A DNA stretch of 9,241 nucleotides from an uncultured Rubrobacteraceae bacterium (GCA_902806105.1 CADCVI010000113.1:1-9241), one strand, 5' to 3'. Shown: positions 1 through 7,175, numbered from the stretch's first letter. Notes: generated from the sequence alone by a model not told the origin. Made by a program: numbers and translations.

Positions 1-1
1 C

Positions 2-3000
2 GGGAGCCCCTACCCCATCGAGGAGTGCCCGAACTACCTCGCCCTGCGGGAAGGAAGGCCGTGCCGGACGGACGGGGAGGTGTACTGGCGCAAGGACGGG
101 ACCCTCGTACCCGTCGAGTACGCCAGCCGCCCGGTAGTCGAGGGGGGCGACCTGATGGGTGCCGTGGTCACGTTCTCCGACGTCGGCGAGCGCAGGAGGG
201 GCGAGGAGGCCCTCAGGGAGAGCGAGAGGCGTTTCCGGCAGCTTTTCGACCAATCCGTCGACGCGCTGCTGGTGCACGACGAGGCGGGGCGCATGGTCGA
301 CTGCAACGACGAGGCGTGCCGCAGCCTGGGCTACTCCCGGGAGGAGCTGTTGTCGCTCCGCGTCGAAGACTTCGCCACCAACCTGTTGCGGGAGGACGAG
401 AAGAAACCGGGGCAGGGCGGCACGCTGTGGCGGCGCGCCGTGGCCGGCAGGCCGGGGGCGGAGGGCGTCCACCACGGGAGGCATCGACGCAAGGACGGCA
501 CGACCTTCCCGGTGGAGGTGCGCGTGGGCGGCGTCGATTACGGCAGCAGGAGGATGATCCTCGCCTCCGCCCGCGACGTCACCCGGCGCGAGCAGGCCGA
601 AGAAGCCCTGAAGAAGAGCGAGTCCGGGCTGGCAGAGGCACAGCGCATGGCCCACCTCGGCAACTGGGAGTTGAGTTTGACGACCGGGGAGGTCCGTTGG
701 TCGGACGAGGTCTTCCGCATCCACGGCTATGCGCCGGGCGAGTTCGCCCCCTCCCTCGACAGCATAACGAAGGCCATACACCCCGAAGACAGGGAATCGG
801 TCAGGGGAACGCTGGACCGCGCCTTGCAACAAGAGCGCGAGCCCTACGACTTCGAGCACCGCGTGGTTCGCCCGGACGGGGAGGTGCGCGTCGTTCAATG
901 CCAGGGCGAGGTCTCGTTCGACGATGAGGGCCGGCCGTTGCGGATGGTCGGCACGGTGCACGATGTTACCGAGCGCAAGCTGGTCGAGGGGGCGCTCAGG
1001 GAGAGCGAGGAACGGTTCCGCACCCTCACCAACGCCGCGCTCGAGGCGCTGATCATCAGCGAGCAGGGTAGGATCCTGGAGGTCAACCGGGCCTACACGG
1101 AGATGTTCGGGTACGAGCCCTCGGAGGTTACAGGCGACACCTCCCTCGAGTGCATAGCGCCTGAGTCCCGCGCGCTCGCACGGGAGAACCTCCACTCCGG
1201 CCACGATGAACCCTACGAGGTCGTCGCGTTGAGGAAGAACGGTGAGCGCTTCGAGGCCGAGATCCGGGGAAAGGCCTCGGCCTACCGTGGCCGCGCCGTG
1301 CGGATAACCGCCGTCCGCGACATCACCGAGCGCAAGAGGGCCGAGAAGAAGCTGCGCGAGAGCGAAGAGCGTTTCCGGATCATGGTAGAGGGCGTAAAAG
1401 ATTACGCGATCTTCATGCTCGACCCCGCAGGGCGCATCGCCAGCTGGAACGAGGGCGCGCATCATATCAAGGGCTACGAGCCCGGGGAGATTATCGGCGA
1501 GCACTTCTCCCGCTTCTACCCGGAAGAAGAGGTGCGGCGGGGCAAGCCCGAGCGAGAGCTAGAGGTGGCCCTGGCCGAGGGACGGGTAGAAGACGAGGGT
1601 TGGAGGATACGCAAGGACGGGTCCCGTTTCTGGGCCAACGTCGTCATCACGGCGCTGAGGGACGAGGCCGGAGATCTGCGGGGCTTCTCGAAGGTGACGC
1701 GCGACATCACGGAACGCAAGAACGCGAGGGAGTCACTGGAGAAGAGCGAGAAGCGGTTCCGCTCCCTGGTCCAGAACGCCTCGGACCTGATCAGCGTGCT
1801 CGGGGCAGACGGCACCGTCTTCTACGAGAGCCCGTCCCTCGAATGGATCCTCGGCTACGCGCCGGAAGACCTTGTCGGGAGAAACGCCCTGGACCTGATC
1901 CACCCCGACGACGCCCCGCGAGTGCTGAGGGCGTTCGCCAGGCTCTCCGATGGCACCGCAGGCAACCTGAAGGTCGAGTACCGTTTCCGGCACGCGGACG
2001 GTACCTGGCGCCACCTCGAATCCAGCGGCACCAACCTGCTCGACGAGCCGAGCGTCGGGGGGATCGTGGTCAACTCCCGCGATATAAGCGAGCGCAAGCT
2101 CCTGGAGGAGCAGCTCCGCCACCAGGCGCTTCACGATCCCCTGACCGGCCTGCCCAACCGAGCCCTCCTCCTCGACCGCCTGGGCCGCGCCCTGGAGCGC
2201 GCCGGGCGCGACGGGGCTCGCGTCGCGGTGCTGTTCCTGGACCTCGACGACTTCAAGGTCGTCAACGACTCCCTGAGCCACGAGATCGGCGACGAGCTCC
2301 TCGTCGCCGCGGCCCTTCGCCTCAAACCCTGCCTGCGCACCGGCGACACTCTCGCGCGCCTCGGCGGCGACGAGTTCGTCGTCTTGCAGGAGGGCACGCG
2401 GGGCTGGGAGGAGGCGGCCGGGACAGCAACTCGGATCGCGGAGGCGTTGCGGGAGCCCTTCTTCCTCGGAGGGGGCGAGGAGGTCTTCGTCTCGGCCAGC
2501 GTCGGGGTAGCGGTCGGCGCGACGGGCGAGGCCCTCCCGAGTGACCTGCTGCGGCGGGCGGACATGGCGATGTACGAGGCGAAGAGGAAGGGCAAGGCCC
2601 GCCACGAGGTCTTCGAAGCGCGCATGGACGCCCCCGCTCTCGGGCGACTTAGGCTGGCGGCCGACCTGAGGCGCGCCGTGGAGCGCGGGGAGTTCAGGGT
2701 CCACTATCAGCCCGAAATCTCCCTGGAGACCGGGCGGGCGGTCGGCTTCGAGGCGCTGGTCCGCTGGGAGCACCCCGTGCATGGGCTCGTCCCCCCGGCC
2801 CGGTTCGTTCCCGTGGCGGAGGAGACGGGGACGATAGTTCCCATCGGCCGGTGGGTCCTCGAAGAGGCCTGTCGCCAGGCGAAGGAGTGGCGCGAGCAGC
2901 GCCCGAACAGCCCGGCCCTCTCGATAAGCGTAAACCTCTCGGCAAGGCAGTTCGGGCACCCCGACCTCGTTCGGGACGTTGCCGGGGCCCTGCGGGAGAC

Positions 3001-3490
3001 CGGCGTGCCCCCGGCCGGCCTGATCCTTGAGATCACAGAGAGCGTCGCGATGGAGGACGCGCGCTCGACAATAGACACGCTTCAGGAGCTCAAGTCCCTC
3101 GGGGTGGGGCTGGCGATAGACGATTTCGGGACCGGCTACTCGTCGCTCTCCTACCTCAGGCACTTCCCGGTGGACTACCTGAAGATCGACCGGTCGTTCG
3201 TCCATGGGCTCGGGGAGGCCTCGGGCGACGCGGTGCTCGTCTCGGGGATAGTGGACCTCGCCCATGCCCTGGGCCTGATGGTGGTGGCCGAGGGCGTGGA
3301 AACCGAGGGGCAGCTCGGGCTCTTGCGGGAGATGGGTTGCGAGCTGGCGCAGGGCTACCTATTCGCCGAGCCCCTCCCGATCGAGGAGGCGGGGCCGCTG
3401 CTCGTCCGGGAGCCCCACCGGGTCGTCGGACACCGCGAGGCGAAAGATCAAAATCCCGACTCGGGAGTTGCGCGGGGAGGCCACCGGTGA
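2..3490 (+). CDS. Multi-PAS sensor with GGDEF and EAL domains (c-di-GMP turnover), 5' end missing
   Basis: Predicted cyclic-di-GMP protein: GGDEF domains make c-di-GMP from two GTP and EAL domains hydrolyse it to pGpG. The reading frame is open from base 2, and the 26 codons before the GTG at 80 already read as the end of a PAS domain (PYPIEEC, then WRKDGTLVPVEY), so the true start lies upstream of the window. Counting the GTG at 80 as residue 1: the partial PAS ends near 35, then five PAS modules at about 49-170, 181-300, 310-420, 429-546 and 557-672. They are joined by repeated helical linkers of the form ERK-x-x-E-x-x-L-R-E-S-E-x-R-F-R. GGDEF spans about 683-845, with intact GGDEF at 762-766 and an inhibitory-site RxxD at 753-756. 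EAL spans about 855-1110, with EALVRW at 891, NLS at 952, EITE at 984, DDFGTGYSS at 1014, KID at 1035, EGVET at 1071 and QGYLF at 1091. Both halves therefore look catalytically complete. No membrane segment is visible, so it is probably cytoplasmic. The PAS ligands are unknown. Confidence 0.95.
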   Translation, partial: GSPYPIEECPNYLALREGRPCRTDGEVYWRKDGTLVPVEYASRPVVEGGDLMGAVVTFSDVGERRRGEEALRESERRFRQLFDQSVDALLVHDEAGRMVDCNDEACRSLGYSREELLSLRVEDFATNLLREDEKKPGQGGTLWRRAVAGRPGAEGVHHGRHRRKDGTTFPVEVRVGGVDYGSRRMILASARDVTRREQAEEALKKSESGLAEAQRMAHLGNWELSLTTGEVRWSDEVFRIHGYAPGEFAPSLDSITKAIHPEDRESVRGTLDRALQQEREPYDFEHRVVRPDGEVRVVQCQGEVSFDDEGRPLRMVGTVHDVTERKLVEGALRESEERFRTLTNAALEALIISEQGRILEVNRAYTEMFGYEPSEVTGDTSLECIAPESRALARENLHSGHDEPYEVVALRKNGERFEAEIRGKASAYRGRAVRITAVRDITERKRAEKKLRESEERFRIMVEGVKDYAIFMLDPAGRIASWNEGAHHIKGYEPGEIIGEHFSRFYPEEEVRRGKPERELEVALAEGRVEDEGWRIRKDGSRFWANVVITALRDEAGDLRGFSKVTRDITERKNARESLEKSEKRFRSLVQNASDLISVLGADGTVFYESPSLEWILGYAPEDLVGRNALDLIHPDDAPRVLRAFARLSDGTAGNLKVEYRFRHADGTWRHLESSGTNLLDEPSVGGIVVNSRDISERKLLEEQLRHQALHDPLTGLPNRALLLDRLGRALERAGRDGARVAVLFLDLDDFKVVNDSLSHEIGDELLVAAALRLKPCLRTGDTLARLGGDEFVVLQEGTRGWEEAAGTATRIAEALREPFFLGGGEEVFVSASVGVAVGATGEALPSDLLRRADMAMYEAKRKGKARHEVFEARMDAPALGRLRLAADLRRAVERGEFRVHYQPEISLETGRAVGFEALVRWEHPVHGLVPPARFVPVAEETGTIVPIGRWVLEEACRQAKEWREQRPNSPALSISVNLSARQFGHPDLVRDVAGALRETGVPPAGLILEITESVAMEDARSTIDTLQELKSLGVGLAIDDFGTGYSSLSYLRHFPVDYLKIDRSFVHGLGEASGDAVLVSGIVDLAHALGLMVVAEGVETEGQLGLLREMGCELAQGYLFAEPLPIEEAGPLLVREPHRVVGHREAKDQNPDSGVARGGHR

Positions 3491-3614
3491 CCTCCCCGGC
3501 ATAACGGCCAGAGCCACCCTTGCGGTGATCGTCCTGAAGTACCGTTATACGGTGGACCCTCGCGACTTCGAGTGCCCCGTGCTGCTCCTCGACGGTCACC
3601 TGCTCAGGATTTAA
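3468..3614 (+). other. Coding-like stretch in another frame: tiny ORF or frameshifted tail
   Basis: After the EAL gene the plus-strand frame with codons at 3492, 3495 and so on runs to a TAA at 3612-3614. It reads like real protein, for example TLAVIVLKYRYTVDP followed by CPVLLLDGHLLRI. Over the 40 codons 3492-3611 I count G/C at 27/40 first, 16/40 second and 32/40 third positions, the pattern expected of a coding frame in a high-GC genome. The frame stays open back through the end of the EAL gene (RRKIKIPT near 3438-3461), overlapping it out of register. Possible starts are TTG at 3468 and GTG at 3528; neither has a clear ribosome binding site. It could be a separate small gene, the remnant of one, or the true tail of the EAL protein reached by a frameshift near 3430-3450. 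I recognise no family. Confidence 0.35.
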
Positions 3615-3632
3615 TCCCGCCATCGCCGCCCT

Positions 3633-3660
3633 CCGATCGTCGGTCGGCCCGACGCGTCGG
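3633..3660. repeat. Two adjacent related dyads
   Basis: CCGA-TCG-TCGG at 3633-3643 is followed five bases later by the perfect 12-bp palindrome CCGACGCGTCGG at 3649-3660. The two share CCGA/TCGG arms and could also pair with each other. They lie between convergent genes, which suits RNA ends or a protein-binding site, but there is no T tract, so I do not call a classical terminator. Confidence 0.5.
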
Positions 3661-3680
3661 CACACCTTCTCCCGCTTGAG

Positions 3681-3706
3681 ACGGCGTTGCGCCAGAAAAA
3701 CGCCGT
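3681..3706. terminator. Possible bidirectional terminator hairpin
   Basis: A perfect 8-bp inverted repeat, ACGGCGTT at 3681-3688 and AACGCCGT at 3699-3706, with a 10-base loop. A G-T and an A-T pair could extend the stem outward. On the plus strand only three T follow (3706-3708), and on the minus strand there is none, so an intrinsic terminator is plausible but weak. Its place, 190 bases after the EAL stop and 140 bases beyond the permease stop, fits a shared end for two convergent transcripts. Confidence 0.35.
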
Positions 3707-3845
3707 TTGCGGAGGGGCGTTGTCGGCGGCGGTTTATGCGCAGCCCGTCTCTCATCCTCGGTGCACCAGGGGGTCGCACGCTTCGCTGGGAGGTCTGATC
3801 GGCACGGCAGTCCGACGACGCCGGACCCGGAGTTCGTCTCGCGCC

Positions 3846-4604
3846 CTACCTCATAAACAGCCAGAGCGCGGCGAGGACGCCGTAGAGGACGATCCCGCCT
3901 CGAAGCGCCCGGTCACTGACGCGCTGGGCGAGGCGGGCGCCCACCCTGCCCCCCGCGAGGGAGGTCACCCCGATGATGGCGGCGGCGGTCCAGTCCACGG
4001 GGGTTAGCAGGGCGAAGCCGAGGGCTGCCGCCCCTCCGATCACGAGTTGCAGCGTCGCCTTGAGGGCGTTGAGGCGTTGAAGCGTGTCCTCGAAGAAGAG
4101 GCCGAGGAGGGCGAGGACGGCGACCCCGAGGGCCGCCGAGAAGTAGCCGCCGTAGACCCCGGCGAGCGTCATGCCGGCGATAGCTCCGAGGCCTGGCTTC
4201 TCCCGGAGGCCCGAGCGCTTGCCCATCCAGCGTCCGAGCATCGGTTGAACGGCCAGGAGGGCGCAGGCGGCGAGGACTAGGAAGGGTACGATCCCCTCAA
4301 AGGCGGATTCGGAGCTCGCCAGGATCAGGGCGACCCCCGCGAGGCCGCCGAGGGCGCTTGCAAGGGCGAGCGGCAGGATCCTGCGCCCCTGGCCCCGGAG
4401 CCCCGCGCGGTAGCCGAGGGCGCCCGTGACGTAGCCGGGGAAGACCGCGACGTTGTTGGTGACGTTGGCGATCAGGGGCGAGTACCCGACCGCGATGAGC
4501 GCCGGGAACGTGACGAGGGAGCCGCCCCCCGCCGCCGCGTTGAGCGCCCCGGCCACGAAGCCCGCCGCCGCGAGCAGGACAACTGCCCCGAGGCTCAGGT
4601 CCAA
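3846..4604 (-). CDS. TauE/SafE family membrane permease (sulfite/sulfonate exporter-like)
   Basis: A 252-residue integral membrane protein of the TauE/SafE (former DUF81) family; characterised members are linked to export of sulfite, sulfoacetate or related organic anions. The family's internal duplication is visible: GALNAAAGGGSLVTFPAL near 19-36 followed by SPLIANVTN, and a second copy near 149-186 (GVYGGYFSAALGV, then LNALKATLQ). Hydrophobic stretches alternate with short basic loops through the whole length, about seven or eight membrane spans. The start is TTG at 4604; an in-frame TAG lies a few codons upstream and no ATG or GTG lies nearby, so the choice is well constrained although the ribosome binding site is poor. 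It follows the deaminase gene by 28 bp and is the last gene of the minus-strand unit, so it may export that pathway's product. The substrate cannot be deduced. Confidence 0.9.
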   Translation of the reverse strand: MDLSLGAVVLLAAAGFVAGALNAAAGGGSLVTFPALIAVGYSPLIANVTNNVAVFPGYVTGALGYRAGLRGQGRRILPLALASALGGLAGVALILASSESAFEGIVPFLVLAACALLAVQPMLGRWMGKRSGLREKPGLGAIAGMTLAGVYGGYFSAALGVAVLALLGLFFEDTLQRLNALKATLQLVIGGAAALGFALLTPVDWTAAAIIGVTSLAGGRVGARLAQRVSDRALRGGIVLYGVLAALWLFMR

Positions 4605-4632
4605 GGTGTTCCGCTACCTTTTCCCGTGTTCC

Positions 4633-5097
4633 TCAAGAGTTCAGCTGCCGCCAGCGCTCGTAGACCGCGAGGCCTGCCTCGTCGGGCTCGTGGCGCATGG
4701 GAAGGCGGCGGTTCTGCCAGGCTTTGGGGTATTCGTCGTAGAAGGTTTCGAGCTCGAAGTACCTCCCGTCATCCTTGTAGTACCTCGCGTACTGCTCGCG
4801 CTCCGTAACGAAGACCACGCTGTCGGGGCTCGCGTAGTAGAGGGCGCCGAGGCACATCGGGCACGGGTGGGCGAGGACGTAGATCTCGCAGCCTTCGAGG
4901 CTCGCCGTCCCGAGCTTCATGCACGCCTCCCGGATGGCGACGATCTCGGCGTGGGCGGTGGGGTCGTGCGTCTGCACGACGAGGTTCGGGCTCTCGGCCA
5001 GGGTTTCGCCGCCGCGCAGGATCACGCAGGCGAACGGCTTCCCGCCGGCCTCCACGTTCTCCATCGCCAGCTCGATCGTCCGCTCGATCGGGTCCAA
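4633..5097 (-). CDS. Zinc-dependent nucleoside/guanine deaminase-like protein (CDA superfamily)
   Basis: A 154-residue cytidine-deaminase-fold enzyme expected to hydrolyse an exocyclic amino group to a carbonyl and release ammonia. Zinc ligands are His49 in HAE (49-51) with Glu51 as proton shuttle, and Cys79 and Cys82 in PCPMC (78-82). The flanking segments DPTAHAEIVAIREAC and PCPMCLGALYYASP resemble Bacillus guanine deaminase GuaD more than tRNA-editing TadA. Asn38 and the length of about 155 residues also suit GuaD-like enzymes, but guanine as substrate is only an inference. Oddly, the residue before PC is His77, where relatives usually have Glu. The start is TTG at 5097, supported by AAGGAGGG nine bases upstream; there is no in-frame ATG nearby. 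It sits 64 bp after the F420-type oxidoreductase and 28 bp before the permease on the same strand, so co-transcription is likely. Confidence 0.88.
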   Translation of the reverse strand: MDPIERTIELAMENVEAGGKPFACVILRGGETLAESPNLVVQTHDPTAHAEIVAIREACMKLGTASLEGCEIYVLAHPCPMCLGALYYASPDSVVFVTEREQYARYYKDDGRYFELETFYDEYPKAWQNRRLPMRHEPDEAGLAVYERWRQLNS

Positions 5098-5106
5098 GAT
5101 TACCGA

Positions 5107-5114
5107 CCCTCCTT
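5107..5114 (-). promoter_or_regulatory. Strong Shine-Dalgarno deciding a TTG start
   Basis: AAGGAGGG on the minus strand, nine bases before the TTG at 5097, fixes the start of the deaminase, which has no ATG or GTG in the right place. Confidence 0.7.
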
Positions 5115-5161
5115 GTGGGGATCCGGCCTCTTCGAGAGCGAAGTTTCGTCCGCGCCCGGCC

Positions 5162-6187
5162 TCACGCCGCGTTCACCGCCCGTATGGCTGCCCGCCAGAA
5201 CTCATCCTTCTCGCCGGGAACGAAGGGCAGGTATAGGGCGACCCGGTCGACGAGGCCCTCGTAGCGCTCCCTGAGGGCAGGCCCGACCTCGTCGGGGGCG
5301 GCTTCGACGGCGAGGGCATGGAGCATCTCGTCGGTGATGAGCTTCGGCATCTCTTCCCACTTGCCCTCCCTGGCGAGGCCCCCGAGGCTGTCGCCTACCT
5401 CTCCCCAGCCGTGGACGTCGAGGACGGTGCGGTAGGTCGGGGTGGAGGCGTAGAAGGCGGCCTGGGCGCGCATCTTCTCCCGCTGCTCCCGCATGGCCTC
5501 CTCGCTCTCGCCCGTTATCACGAAGACGCTGGTGGCCAGCTCGACCTCCCGAACGTCGCGCCCTTCGCCGCTCGCGCCTTCCTCGACAGCCGGTCTGACC
5601 ACCTGCCGGACGTACTCGGGCGTGTGGAACGGGTGGACGTGGAAGCCGTCGCAGAGCGAGCCCGCGAGGCGCGCGAGGCGCGTATTGACCCCGGCTATGT
5701 AGATCGGGATCCCGGGGTGCTCTATCGGCCCGGGGTTGAAGAAAGGCGTCATGAGCGTGTGCTGGTAAAACTCGCCCTCGTACTTAAGCTTCCCCTCGCT
5801 CTGGAACGACCCCCAGATCGCCCGGAGCGCCCGGATGTAGTCCTCCAGGCGCGAGGCAGGCTTGTCCCACGGCATGGAGAAGCGGCGCGTGATGTGCGCC
5901 TTGACCTGCGTGCCGAGGCCGAGGATGAAACGGCCCCCGGAGAGATCCTGGAGGTCCCACGCGAGCTGCGCCGTCACCATCGGGGAGCGGGAGAAGGCTA
6001 TGGCGACGGAGTTTCCGAGGGTGAGGCGTTCCGTCGCGCCCGCCGCTACCGCGAGCGGGAGGAACGAGTCGTGCTTCGTCTCGCTCGTCCACAGCCCGGA
6101 GAAGCCGAGCTCTTCGGCTGCGCTGGCGACCCCGGTTATGCCGCGCAGGTGCTTGCCATCGACGGGCAGACCGGCGTCCAGCTTCAT
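5162..6187 (-). CDS. LLM-class F420-dependent oxidoreductase (MSMEG_2256-like)
   Basis: A 341-residue luciferase-like monooxygenase-superfamily protein, a TIM-barrel enzyme predicted to use coenzyme F420 (or less likely FMN) for hydride transfer. It reads like the actinobacterial subfamily typified by MSMEG_2256. Recognisable parts are the N-terminal MKLDAGLP, AAEELGFSGLWTSETKHD near 23-40, AFSRSPM near 64-70, the signature SGGRFILGLGTQVKAHI at 83-99 followed by RRF, LMTPFFNPGP near 145-154, and DGFHVHPFHTPEYV near 180-193. The length is normal and complete. The ATG at 6187 is preceded five bases upstream by GAGGAGG, which overlaps the stop codon of the quinone oxidoreductase gene, implying translational coupling. 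The physiological substrate is unknown; family members act on diverse small organic molecules. Confidence 0.92.
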   Translation of the reverse strand: MKLDAGLPVDGKHLRGITGVASAAEELGFSGLWTSETKHDSFLPLAVAAGATERLTLGNSVAIAFSRSPMVTAQLAWDLQDLSGGRFILGLGTQVKAHITRRFSMPWDKPASRLEDYIRALRAIWGSFQSEGKLKYEGEFYQHTLMTPFFNPGPIEHPGIPIYIAGVNTRLARLAGSLCDGFHVHPFHTPEYVRQVVRPAVEEGASGEGRDVREVELATSVFVITGESEEAMREQREKMRAQAAFYASTPTYRTVLDVHGWGEVGDSLGGLAREGKWEEMPKLITDEMLHALAVEAAPDEVGPALRERYEGLVDRVALYLPFVPGEKDEFWRAAIRAVNAA

Positions 6188-6192
6188 CTCGT

Positions 6193-6199
6193 CCTCCTC
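6193..6199 (-). promoter_or_regulatory. Shine-Dalgarno overlapping the upstream stop codon
   Basis: GAGGAGG at 6199-6193 of the minus strand shares bases with the TGA stop (6200-6198) of the quinone oxidoreductase gene and lies five bases before the next ATG. Ribosomes ending one gene are placed to start the next. Confidence 0.75.
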
Positions 6200-7169
6200 A
6201 TGGCAGCAGGATGAGCTTGCCGGTGGTCTTGCGCCCTTCCAGGTCGCGGTGGGCCTGGTCCGTCTCGGAGAGCTTGTAGGTTCCTCCGATGCGGACGGAG
6301 AGGTTGTTCTGACCTATCCAGGTGAAGAGGCTCTGGGCTCGCCACATGAGCTCCTCGCGGGTCGCCGTGTACTGGGCGAGCGAGGGACGGGTGACGAAGA
6401 GCCCGCCCTTCTGGTTGAGTATCTGGAGGTCCACCGGCGGGACGGGGCCGCTGGAGGCGCCGAAGAGGACGAGGTAACCGCGGGATTTCAGGCAGTCGAG
6501 GCTCCCGTCGAAGGTCGTCTTGCCGACGGAGTCGTAGACGACGTCGACGCCCTCGCCTTCCGTGATGCGCCGCGTCTCCTCGACGAAGTCCTGCTCGGTG
6601 TACAGGATGACCTCGTCTGCGCCCGCGCTCCGCGCGAGATCCGCCTTCTCCTGCGTGGAGACGGTGCCGATGACCCTCGCCCCCCGCATCTTGGCGAGCT
6701 GGCACAGCAGGAGCCCGACGCCCCCGGCCGCGGCGTGTACGAGCGCGGTATGCCCCTCTTCCAAGGGAAAAGTGCTGTGCGTGAGGTAGTGGGCCGTCAT
6801 GCCCTGGAGCATGATCGCCGCCGCCACCCTGGCTTCCACGTAGGTCACGTTGAAGGGCACGAGCTTCTCTACCGGGGCGACGACGTACTCCGCGTAGGCC
6901 CCGGGCACCCCGGCGAACGCGACGAAGTCGCCCTCGGAGAGCTCCTCGACCCCCTCGCCCACGGCCTCGACCTCGCCCGCGCCCTCGTTGCCTAAAGTGC
7001 GCGGCAGCTCCCCGGGGTACAGGCCCGTTCTCTGGTAGACGTCGATGAAGTTGACGCCGCTCGCGGACAGCTTGATGCGGGCCTCGCCCGGGCCCGGCTC
7101 CGGGACCGGAACGTCCTCGTAGCTCAGAGCCTCCGGACCGCCGAACTCGTTTATCCTGACCGCCTTCAT
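6198..7169 (-). CDS. qor: NADPH:quinone oxidoreductase, zinc-less MDR family
   Basis: A 323-residue medium-chain dehydrogenase/reductase of the QOR type, matching E. coli QorA over its whole length by recall. It should carry out NAD(P)H-dependent reduction of quinones or other activated double-bond compounds in the cytoplasm. Visible marks: [14 protein letters not shown] at 39-52 for the quinone-reductase branch, the nucleotide-binding HAAAGGVG at 145-152, YDSVG at 212-216, and LNQKG at 251 with TRPSL at 260-264. The only cysteines I see (156 and 226) do not form the structural zinc-lobe cluster of alcohol dehydrogenases. The ATG at 7169 has AGGGGG six bases upstream. It is the first gene of the four-gene minus-strand unit, with a TACAAT -10 box in front of it. 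The symbol is given by family resemblance; the real substrate may differ. Confidence 0.92.
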   Translation of the reverse strand: MKAVRINEFGGPEALSYEDVPVPEPGPGEARIKLSASGVNFIDVYQRTGLYPGELPRTLGNEGAGEVEAVGEGVEELSEGDFVAFAGVPGAYAEYVVAPVEKLVPFNVTYVEARVAAAIMLQGMTAHYLTHSTFPLEEGHTALVHAAAGGVGLLLCQLAKMRGARVIGTVSTQEKADLARSAGADEVILYTEQDFVEETRRITEGEGVDVVYDSVGKTTFDGSLDCLKSRGYLVLFGASSGPVPPVDLQILNQKGGLFVTRPSLAQYTATREELMWRAQSLFTWIGQNNLSVRIGGTYKLSETDQAHRDLEGRKTTGKLILLP

Positions 7170-7175
7170 GCCTTA

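Larger units (their letters stand above)
3615..3845. other. Convergent intergenic region, no convincing gene
   Basis: This is the non-coding core between the EAL gene (plus) and the permease gene (minus), whose 3' ends face each other. I find no reading frame with protein-like content in it. It contains a cluster of G+C-rich dyads at 3633-3660 and a hairpin at 3681-3706, described separately. No tRNA-like cloverleaf is visible. Confidence 0.6.

Noticed and set aside
25..927. A 300-codon plus-strand frame overlapping the PAS region
   Set aside because: The translation is dominated by Arg, Gly, Ala and Pro, typical of a shifted frame in G+C-rich DNA; the overlapping frame carries recognisable PAS modules.
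1733..3265. A 510-codon open frame on the minus strand, antisense to the last PAS, GGDEF and EAL domains
   Set aside because: It mirrors a gene whose plus-strand translation has complete, ordered GGDEF and EAL motifs; its own translation has no domain, and long antisense frames are usual in high-GC DNA.
3541..3553. Short dyad ACCGT-TAT-ACGGT
   Set aside because: Five-base arms with no promoter around it, inside the coding-like stretch; likely chance.
3156..3623. A minus-strand ORF from ATG at 3623 with GGAGGG five bases upstream
   Set aside because: The ribosome-site match is good, but the base periodicity over 3492-3611 favours the plus strand, and the frame runs deep into the EAL domain in antisense with a degenerate Arg/Pro-rich translation. 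Only the first 40 or so codons look at all protein-like.
4633..5097. Assignment of the deaminase as TadA (tRNA adenosine deaminase)
   Set aside because: The region around HAE and the C-terminal part resemble GuaD-like proteins; the context is metabolic and not tRNA-related. It cannot be excluded entirely.
5130..5143. Small hairpin CTTCG-AGAG-CGAAG between the F420 enzyme and the deaminase
   Set aside because: Only five pairs and no T tract; too weak to call a terminator or attenuator.
5862..6995. A 377-codon plus-strand frame opposite the two oxidoreductase genes
   Set aside because: Both minus-strand genes match known families over their full length; the opposite strand shows no motif.
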